Below are positions 52,816-58,564 of a stretch of 58,564 nucleotides of DNA, piece by piece (positions within the stretch are counted from its first letter, which is position 1; every line of letters starts with the position of its first letter). The position numbers were made by a program, and so were the translations under genes. This DNA comes from an uncultured Nonlabens sp. (GTDB lineage: Bacteria; Bacteroidota; Bacteroidia; Flavobacteriales; Flavobacteriaceae), in assembly GCF_947495285.1 (NCBI RefSeq), contig NZ_CANLXZ010000020.1:1-58564 (forward strand). The letters are read 5' to 3'. Under the pieces are notes generated by a model. The model was not told the origin of the DNA. It saw nothing but the letters and a program-made list of their open reading frames with translations, and made no database searches.

Positions 52816-53309
52816 AATAAGTCATTTAAATAAAACACCTACTCTATACGTTTTTCGGTAACCACGGCTTTTTAAAGTGTATAAGCTGCACACTCTTCAA
52901 AACAGCCTAGTAGTATATCAAGTATTTTATTTATATTTACATGATATAACAACTTCGGTTGTTTTGGTTTTTAGCGAGACCTGTGAGAGCCTTTACCTTG
53001 TAGAGGCTTTCTCTTTTTAAAATGTTTTCAAATCTATGTCACGGTTTTTATTCTATAATTTATATTAAAGTCCTTAATAATTCCATTTTAAATACTCCTA
53101 TTAAAAGTTGGCCATTAAGGACAGTGTAAAAGTAGTAAGTATTACAAGTTAAAAACAAGCGCTACTGGTCTAGATTCATGAAAAACGAGTCTATTTTCAT
53201 AAATTTCTAGTAGCTTAAAACATCTTAAACAATTAATTATAAAATGCTTATATCTTGTTAAGGGATTCTTGATGAATTTATTACATTTGTAGACTTAAAC
53301 ATCTAAAAC
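52816..53309. promoter_or_regulatory. Divergent regulatory region upstream of lanB
   Basis: About 495 bp without a gene. It contains an AACAAC-TTCG-GTTGTT hairpin (52948-52963), an imperfect hairpin GAGAGCC/GGCTTTCTC with a T-run (52986-53016), a minus-strand TAGATTTG box (53029-53036) that would give the lipoprotein gene a roughly 200-nt leader, an inverted pair of GTCCTTAAT (53070-53078 and 53114-53122), an imperfect inverted repeat GCTACT...AGTAGC (53161-53214), and the lanB -7 box TACATTTG (53282-53289). Confidence 0.55.
53282..53289 (+). promoter_or_regulatory. Putative -7 element of the lan operon
   Basis: TACATTTG matches TAnnTTTG exactly, 20 bp before the TTG start of lanB. A TTG at 53255-53257 lies 24 bp upstream, close to the usual -33 position. 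Confidence 0.55.
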
Positions 53310-55538
53310 TTGACTCAAAAGCATAAAAATTCTTACGATATCCTAGATCATTTTGCTTTAAGAACACCATTATTATCTCTTGATTTTTATAAAAGAGTTT
53401 TAAATAAAGAAGCCTTATCAAATAATGATTTTCAAAATGTACTAGAGAATTCATTATTAAGAGAAGGAATCTATCTCGCCTCTCCAGAGTTATATGCTCA
53501 AATTTTAAAATGGGAAAAAGGATTTATAAAAGATCCTAAAAAAATAGAACGACTGCAATATGCCGTTCTTAAATATGCCACTAGAATAACGACACGTTGT
53601 ACGCCTTTTGGATTATTTGCTACCTGTAGTGCTGGTAGTTTTACAGATGAAACTGCTGTTCAATTACATCATCAGCAAGATTATAAGAGGTATACCAGAT
53701 TTGATACTACCTTTTTAACACAACTCCTGCAAGTGATAGTAAAAGAGGCAAACCTCAGGACGCAGTTGCTTTTTTATACTAATACAAGCTTATATAAAAT
53801 CAACGACCACTACCGTTATATAGAATACAGCATAGAAAACAAAAGAAGAAGTTATGCGCTAGAAGGTATCATGCAGTCTGACGCTATAGATCTTATATTA
53901 AAAAGTGCTGCAAAAGGTGCTAGCATAAAAGAGCTAGCCACTTTACTCCTAGACGATGAAATAACCCTAGAGGAAGCGACAGAATTTATAGAAGAATTGA
54001 TTGAAAATCAGCTGTTGTTATCAGAATTAGAAATAACCGTTACCGGCAACGATTATTTTACAAATCTATTAGATAAATTAGAACAATGGCCAGATTGCGG
54101 TGCCTTATATAATCATCTCATCCAACTTCAACAAGCATTATTAAAACTAGATCATGCTATAGGAAATGATGTAGAGGTTTATAAAAAAATCATCGAACGA
54201 GCAAGAGAATTTGTCCCAGAGCTAGATGCCAAATTTCTTTTTCAAACCGACTGTTTTTCTACCGCTACAGAAAATACGTTGAGTCATGAGATAAAACAGC
54301 AATTGCAAAAAGCTTTTGTGTTGTTTAATAAATTGACCTTACCTACTGGTGATGGGCGACAAGAGGAGTTTAAAAAAGCCTTTACAAAACGTTTTGAAGA
54401 TGCTGAAGTGCCACTGCATTTTGCCTTAGATACAGAAACAGGAATAGGTTATGGCGCAAAAAATCAAGATACCAGCTCTCTTCTGGAAGACCTAGCATTA
54501 AGTAACGGTGGTAAAAAGAGATATGAGCGCATTATCTGGACAGATGTAGATCAAGTGCTACAGGAAAAGTTACTTAGTGCCATAGCTGATAAAGATTATA
54601 CCATAGAATTACAAGAAGCAGATTTTAAAGAATTCCCACTTGATTATAAGGATTTGCCCGATACACTCTCTGCCATGGTAGAACTCTACGATCAAGATAG
54701 GTTGTTTATTAAAGGTGCTGGAGGAAGCAGTGCCATGAATTTATTAGGGAGATTCAGTTATGGTGATCCTCAACTGGAAGAGCACGTCAAGAATATCGCA
54801 TCCATTGAGGCCACTATAAATAAAGATAAAATCCTGGCAGAGATCGTACATCTTCCAGAAGCAAGAACGGGAAACATACTACAACGTTCTCATTTACGAG
54901 AATATGAAATCCCTTATATAGGATACTCCAGTCTCCATCAAGAAAAGCAGATTCCGGTGGACGACATTATGATTTCAGTGCGACATGGAGAAATTCATCT
55001 GCGATCAAAAAAGCTCAACAAAGAAGTCCTTCCACGATTAGGCAATGCTCATAATTATTCACAAAGCAAAGTGCCTATGTATCAGTTTTTATGTGAAATG
55101 CAATCGCAAAGAGAACGCTCTTGGATAGGTTTTCAATGGAATACCCTACATTTAAGACAGGCTTTTTTACCGAGAGTCATTTTTAGGAATCTTATTTTTT
55201 CAAAGGCACGATGGAATATTAAAACAGCCGATTTTAAGAAGCTTATAGTAGCCTCAAATGTATTTGATGAGGTGCAAAAATGGCGAGCGTCCTTACAAAT
55301 TCCAGATGTAGTGGAGCTTGTAGAAGGCGATAATAAACTATTGATTTGTTTAACTAATACGACCTCGCTTCATATGTTGCTCCACACGATTAAGAACAAG
55401 TCACAATTCATTCTAGAAGAATTTCTATTTAGTGATAAGACTTTGATAAAGGATGTTGACGGTAATCCCTATTGCAACCAGGTAGTAGTTGCTTTTTATA
55501 ATAAGGAGAAGTTAGATGTTATAAATAATGATAATTGA
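53310..55538 (+). CDS. Lantibiotic dehydratase, glutamylation protein (split LanB)
   Basis: A 742-residue protein matching the N-terminal (glutamyl-tRNA-dependent) part of LanB dehydratases, which glutamylate Ser/Thr of the precursor core. The start is TTG; no in-frame ATG lies upstream, and the family pattern begins at once (ILDHFALRTPLLSLDFY). The hallmark TRCTPFGLFATCSAG lies near residues 95-110. The C-terminal elimination domain of full-length LanB (about 1000 residues) is absent and is encoded by the next gene. A split LanB is known from pinensin and thiopeptide pathways. The gene is first in a plus-strand operon. Confidence 0.9.
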   Translation: MTQKHKNSYDILDHFALRTPLLSLDFYKRVLNKEALSNNDFQNVLENSLLREGIYLASPELYAQILKWEKGFIKDPKKIERLQYAVLKYATRITTRCTPFGLFATCSAGSFTDETAVQLHHQQDYKRYTRFDTTFLTQLLQVIVKEANLRTQLLFYTNTSLYKINDHYRYIEYSIENKRRSYALEGIMQSDAIDLILKSAAKGASIKELATLLLDDEITLEEATEFIEELIENQLLLSELEITVTGNDYFTNLLDKLEQWPDCGALYNHLIQLQQALLKLDHAIGNDVEVYKKIIERAREFVPELDAKFLFQTDCFSTATENTLSHEIKQQLQKAFVLFNKLTLPTGDGRQEEFKKAFTKRFEDAEVPLHFALDTETGIGYGAKNQDTSSLLEDLALSNGGKKRYERIIWTDVDQVLQEKLLSAIADKDYTIELQEADFKEFPLDYKDLPDTLSAMVELYDQDRLFIKGAGGSSAMNLLGRFSYGDPQLEEHVKNIASIEATINKDKILAEIVHLPEARTGNILQRSHLREYEIPYIGYSSLHQEKQIPVDDIMISVRHGEIHLRSKKLNKEVLPRLGNAHNYSQSKVPMYQFLCEMQSQRERSWIGFQWNTLHLRQAFLPRVIFRNLIFSKARWNIKTADFKKLIVASNVFDEVQKWRASLQIPDVVELVEGDNKLLICLTNTTSLHMLLHTIKNKSQFILEEFLFSDKTLIKDVDGNPYCNQVVVAFYNKEKLDVINNDN

Positions 55539-55540
55539 GG

Positions 55541-55562
55541 TTCCGCTTTCGCGAAAGCGGAA
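55541..55562. repeat. Palindrome copy at the LanB split
   Basis: A 22-bp perfect palindrome three bases after the stop of the glutamylation gene and 25 bp before the elimination gene. It is followed by CAAACACCCT, the complement of a word in the REP-like elements. Confidence 0.95.
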
Positions 55563-55587
55563 TAAACAAACACCCTAAAACCTATTA

Positions 55588-56427
55588 ATGATTAAAGAAG
55601 TACAAAGAACATTCTCCATAGGCGACACCTGGTTGTACTACAAAATCTACTGCGGCACAAAAACTGCAGACGATGTATTGCTCCAAGTAATCCAGCCATT
55701 AACCATGTACTTATGGAGAGAGAACTGCATAGAACAGTGGTTTTTTATACGCTACGCAGATCCAGATCCACATCTAAGAGTGCGTTTCAAATACGCCAGT
55801 GAAGACCACATCCAGCACATCATGACTTCTACGCGTGACGCTATGAATTCGTTGATAAAAAACGGACAATTATGGGATGTGCAACTCGCTACATACAATA
55901 GAGAACTGGAACGTTATGGACCTAATACTATCAAATTGTGTGAAAAACTATTTTTCTACGATAGCCAGCAAGTACTAGAAATAATGCAGCATGCTGTAGA
56001 CGATACCAGTCGATTTATTAATTGTTTTCATTGGGTTTCTTTTCTCATTTCTCAATTTGAGCTACACGCTGAAGAGCAGCTCGCTTTTCTAGACCGCATG
56101 CAAATCCAGTTTAAAGAAGAGTTTGATATTAAGAAAGAAGCAAACAAGCAACTGAATCAAAAATACAAAGGTTTAGAATCTTTATTATTCAAAAAAAGTA
56201 GGCGAGGGTTAACAAAAAACGATCTAATGTGCACCATTATTCAGGAACTACTGCATTTAGAAGAAAAACGGCAACTGGAAGTCTCTAAAGAAAATTTATT
56301 GGCTAGTTTTATCCACATGACCATCAATCGCACTTTCAAATCTCAACAACGATTGCACGAGATGATGCTCTATGATTTCTTAAATAAAATGAATAAATCT
56401 AAAATGGCGCGGTATGGAAAGTTGTAG
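55588..56427 (+). CDS. Thiopeptide-type bacteriocin biosynthesis protein (elimination half of LanB)
   Basis: A 279-residue protein matching the SpaB_C / thiopeptide-type bacteriocin biosynthesis domain, the part of LanB that eliminates glutamate to leave Dha/Dhb. Conserved segments: GDTWLYYKIYCG near the start, then WFFIRYADPDPHLRVRF (about 48-64), and RELERYGP (about 112-119). It works with the upstream glutamylation protein. It overlaps the next gene by 14 bases, so the regulator is translationally coupled. Confidence 0.9.
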   Translation: MIKEVQRTFSIGDTWLYYKIYCGTKTADDVLLQVIQPLTMYLWRENCIEQWFFIRYADPDPHLRVRFKYASEDHIQHIMTSTRDAMNSLIKNGQLWDVQLATYNRELERYGPNTIKLCEKLFFYDSQQVLEIMQHAVDDTSRFINCFHWVSFLISQFELHAEEQLAFLDRMQIQFKEEFDIKKEANKQLNQKYKGLESLLFKKSRRGLTKNDLMCTIIQELLHLEEKRQLEVSKENLLASFIHMTINRTFKSQQRLHEMMLYDFLNKMNKSKMARYGKL

Positions 56428-58132
56428 GAGAGTGTTGATTGCTTTATTTTGTTTGTTTTGTTTTACTGTTGTAGGACAGCAGGATAATAAAAAACTTACT
56501 GACGAGTTATTAAATATAGTAATAAAAACAAGGGATTCTAAAACAGATTCTGCGAGAAATATAAATTCTAAACAATTAATAAAAATATCAAAAGATAATA
56601 AAAGAGAAGATTTATTAATATATGGCTATCATATGCAAGCCTTATCTCATAATGATTTAGTCAAGATAAAATATTGCGATAGTGTAATTGCTTTAACAGA
56701 ATTTAAAACTCATCCCTATTATCCAATGGAAGTGTTTTTAATTAAAGCTAATTATTATTTTGAAAAATACGATTATCCTAAAGCTTTAGATAGTTATATT
56801 AACGTTTTAGATTATGCAAAAAAAAGTAATAATCGAGATTATTTAATCAAAGCGACTTATGATATTGCAGATATTAAGAGAATCATAGGTGAACCTCAAC
56901 AGGCCTTACCACTTTACAGACAAGTATATGATAGTTCGAAAAAACTGGAAAAAGCAGCTGATTCAAGTAATTTAATATGGTCTTTAATCGCAATTGCTAA
57001 CATTCATGGAGATCTGAAAAACGGTGATTCGGCTTCATATTATAATCGTCGCGCCCATAAGGTTGCGGTTGAAAATAAATATGAATTCGGAGTTAAGTAT
57101 ACAGCTATGAGTCAGGGAGTTGCTTTGTATCATTTATCGAGATATCAGGAAGCTATTGATAGTTTAGAAAAATATTCTCCATATTTTGAATCTAAATATG
57201 ATATCAATAATTTAACTTACAGTTATCATTATTGTGGTTTGGCTTATAAGAAACTAGGAAATATTGCAAAATCAATAAAGTACTTTCAGAAAGTAGACAG
57301 CTTATTTATTGTAAATCAAAAAGCTTTTGCTTTAATGCGTGAACCTTATGAAGAGCTTATTACTTATTATAGGGATAAAAATAACCTTGAGTTAGAACTA
57401 AAATATGTAGATCAATTAATCAAATTAAATAACCAACTATTAAATGAGGAGATTTATATTAGAAAAAATTTATCAAATAAGTATGATTTACCAAAATTAG
57501 AAGAAGAAAAACAATCAATTTTAAAACAAATTAATAGAAACAAGAATTTCTATGGTTTAATAATAATAGGAATTGTTATCATCCTTATTGTATTAATTAT
57601 ATTTTCGGTAATACAATTGAGAAGGAAAAAACAATACAGGAATAAGTTTAATGAGATACTTAAAGTTCTAAACCAAAAAGAGTTAAGTGATTCCAAAATA
57701 CATGAAGATATTCCTGAATTAGAAGTTATAACAGAGTTAGAAAAGAGTAAAACTAAGTCTTTAAATATTTCATCAAATATTATTGAAACTATTTTGAACC
57801 AGTTGGGGAGTTTTGAAGAGGAATATAAGTTTTTAAATTCTGATATATCCTTAAATTCTTTAGCAAAGGAATTTAACACGAATGGTAATTATCTTTCTAA
57901 AATAATAAATAGATACAAAGGCGATTCATTTACAAATTATCTAAGCAAATTAAGAATACAATATTTCATAAAATCCATAAAAGAAGATAAGAGTTTAAGA
58001 AAATTTACGATAAAGGCATTAGCCGCAGAAGTTGGTTTTAGTAATGCAGAATCTTTTTCAAAAGCTTTTTATAAATATAAAGGTATAAAGCCTTCGTATT
58101 TTCTAAGAGAACTCAATAAAATCCAAAAATAA
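56414..58132 (+). CDS. TPR-transmembrane-AraC hybrid regulator
   Basis: A 572-residue membrane-bound regulator. A signal peptide (LFCLFCFTVVGQ) is followed by a periplasmic TPR array (about 70-340: KALDSYINVLDYAKKS, QALPLYRQVYDSS, KSIKYFQKVDSL), a transmembrane helix (about 376-396, IIIGIVIILIVLIIFSVIQL), a short cytosolic linker, and a C-terminal AraC-type DNA-binding domain (about 475-570) with two helix-turn-helix units (SLNSLAKEFNTNGNYLSKII; TIKALAAEVGFSNAESFSKAF). It probably senses a periplasmic signal and controls the lan genes; no kinase domain is present. It overlaps the elimination gene. Confidence 0.88.
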   Translation: MESCRRVLIALFCLFCFTVVGQQDNKKLTDELLNIVIKTRDSKTDSARNINSKQLIKISKDNKREDLLIYGYHMQALSHNDLVKIKYCDSVIALTEFKTHPYYPMEVFLIKANYYFEKYDYPKALDSYINVLDYAKKSNNRDYLIKATYDIADIKRIIGEPQQALPLYRQVYDSSKKLEKAADSSNLIWSLIAIANIHGDLKNGDSASYYNRRAHKVAVENKYEFGVKYTAMSQGVALYHLSRYQEAIDSLEKYSPYFESKYDINNLTYSYHYCGLAYKKLGNIAKSIKYFQKVDSLFIVNQKAFALMREPYEELITYYRDKNNLELELKYVDQLIKLNNQLLNEEIYIRKNLSNKYDLPKLEEEKQSILKQINRNKNFYGLIIIGIVIILIVLIIFSVIQLRRKKQYRNKFNEILKVLNQKELSDSKIHEDIPELEVITELEKSKTKSLNISSNIIETILNQLGSFEEEYKFLNSDISLNSLAKEFNTNGNYLSKIINRYKGDSFTNYLSKLRIQYFIKSIKEDKSLRKFTIKALAAEVGFSNAESFSKAFYKYKGIKPSYFLRELNKIQK

Positions 58133-58199
58133 TTACACCATATTCAAGAATTCCGAGTAAAACTGCTGTATTAGACGAATCTAAATCGAAGAATTATAT

Positions 58200-58207
58200 T
58201 TCCTTTG
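58200..58207 (+). promoter_or_regulatory. Putative -7 element of the precursor gene
   Basis: TTCCTTTG, one base from TAnnTTTG, 26 bp before the start codon. It would give the precursor its own transcript. Confidence 0.35.
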
Positions 58208-58233
58208 CAGTGTAACAAATAAATTTTATTTTA

Positions 58234-58404
58234 ATGAAAAAGAGCAAATTGAAAATCGATAAATTTCAAATTAGTAAGTTAAATCTCTTATCAAATATCG
58301 TAGGAGGTGTTAAGGAAGACGGCACGGGCACTAAAGACAAACAAGGTATTGAAGAGCCTAACCTTAAAAATACTTTTTCTGTACTTTGCGTTAATAGGGG
58401 TTAG
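58234..58404 (+). CDS. Lanthipeptide precursor peptide
   Basis: A 56-residue peptide. The 25-residue leader MKKSKLKIDKFQISKLNLLS + NIVGG (written in two parts) has the Lys-rich LxIxKFxIxKL pattern of Bacteroidetes class I lanthipeptide precursors and ends in a double glycine suited to the C39 exporter. The 31-residue core (26-56) contains Thr31, Thr33, Thr47, Ser49 and one Cys, Cys52. At most one (methyl)lanthionine ring is possible, most simply Ser49 or Thr47 to Cys52; other Thr could stay as Dhb. The core ends NRG. A good terminator follows. Confidence 0.85.
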   Translation: MKKSKLKIDKFQISKLNLLSNIVGGVKEDGTGTKDKQGIEEPNLKNTFSVLCVNRG

Positions 58405-58436
58405 TTTTTATACCTATTGCATAATTGTAGAGCAAC

Positions 58437-58460
58437 AAAACACCTTTTTACAGGTGTTTT
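58437..58460 (+). terminator. Rho-independent terminator of the precursor gene
   Basis: AAAACACCT pairs with AGGTGTTTT around a six-base loop, followed by TTTCTT; 32 bp past the precursor stop. It would limit read-through into the next gene. Confidence 0.88.
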
Positions 58461-58492
58461 TTCTTATAATTAAATACTAAGATAATAGTCTT

Positions 58493-58564
58493 ATGAAATA
58501 TAAAATTTTACTTTTATTGATTTTCTTTTGTATTTCCTGTAGAACTAAAACATCCTACAGATCC
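58493..58564 (+). CDS. Lipoprotein, N-terminal fragment cut by the window end
   Basis: 24 codons are visible, encoding a lipoprotein signal (LLLLIFFCISC, Cys16) followed by RTKTSYRS. The frame is open to the last base. The rest is outside the window, so no family can be given. Its place behind the precursor makes an immunity or transport role possible. Confidence 0.6.
   Translation, partial: MKYKILLLLIFFCISCRTKTSYRS

Noticed and set aside
1..58564. CRISPR arrays, tRNA and rRNA genes
   Set aside because: I saw no regularly spaced direct repeats with unique spacers and no cloverleaf or rRNA-like sequence; the dispersed palindrome is irregularly spaced and so is not an array.

Overview
The window is a low-GC chromosome segment from a marine-type Flavobacteriaceae bacterium (Bacteroidota). 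I would guess a Nonlabens/Dokdonia-like genus, but genus rank is inference. The evidence is a type IX secretion (T9SS) lipoprotein SprE/PorW next to a bactofilin and the F-type ATP synthase operon, a T9SS type A sorting tail, TonB-dependent receptor and A2M lipoproteins, a SufS-SufE-SufT-DUF2480 operon, and several promoter-like TAnnTTTG -7 boxes characteristic of Bacteroidetes.

Layout. 1-11.6 kb: end of an upstream gene, a secreted M1 aminopeptidase, a TonB-dependent receptor, a secreted TPR-like protein flanked by two copies of a REP-like repeat, and a giant alpha-2-macroglobulin lipoprotein with an intact thioester. 12-15.5 kb: a PaaE-type ferredoxin reductase and a DUF5687/ABC exporter pair. 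15.9-25.8 kb: sprE, bactofilin, a small membrane protein, then atpB-E-F-H-A-G. This atp operon carries two intrusions: a secreted unknown protein between atpH and atpA, and a decayed four-helix-bundle (S23-type) gene between atpA and atpG. A terminator-like hairpin separates atpE from atpF. 26-31.9 kb: alpha/beta hydrolase, ECF sigma factor and membrane partner; a second ABC pair; an acidic unknown protein. 31.9-43 kb: housekeeping genes (tdk, alr, mscL, asd, S9 peptidase, truB) and extracellular proteins. 43-46.9 kb: DnaJ/TerB protein and the SUF operon.

46.9-58.5 kb holds the most interesting system, a class I lanthipeptide-type RiPP locus. It has a C39-peptidase ABC exporter and HlyD adaptor (minus strand), and then on the plus strand a split LanB (separate glutamylation and elimination proteins), a TPR-TM-AraC regulator, and a 56-residue precursor gene I identified at 58234-58404, with a double-glycine leader and a core containing a single Cys. 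A divergent lipoprotein/beta-barrel pair sits in the middle. No LanC cyclase is seen before the window ends.

A second, genome-scale signal is a perfect palindrome with core GCTTTCGCGAAAGC. It occurs exactly 11 times plus three near-copies, both between genes and inside coding sequences, where it is read in different frames. It resembles a highly iterated DNA-level signal or a REP-like element and does not look like a gene feature. One copy lies precisely at the junction of the split LanB.
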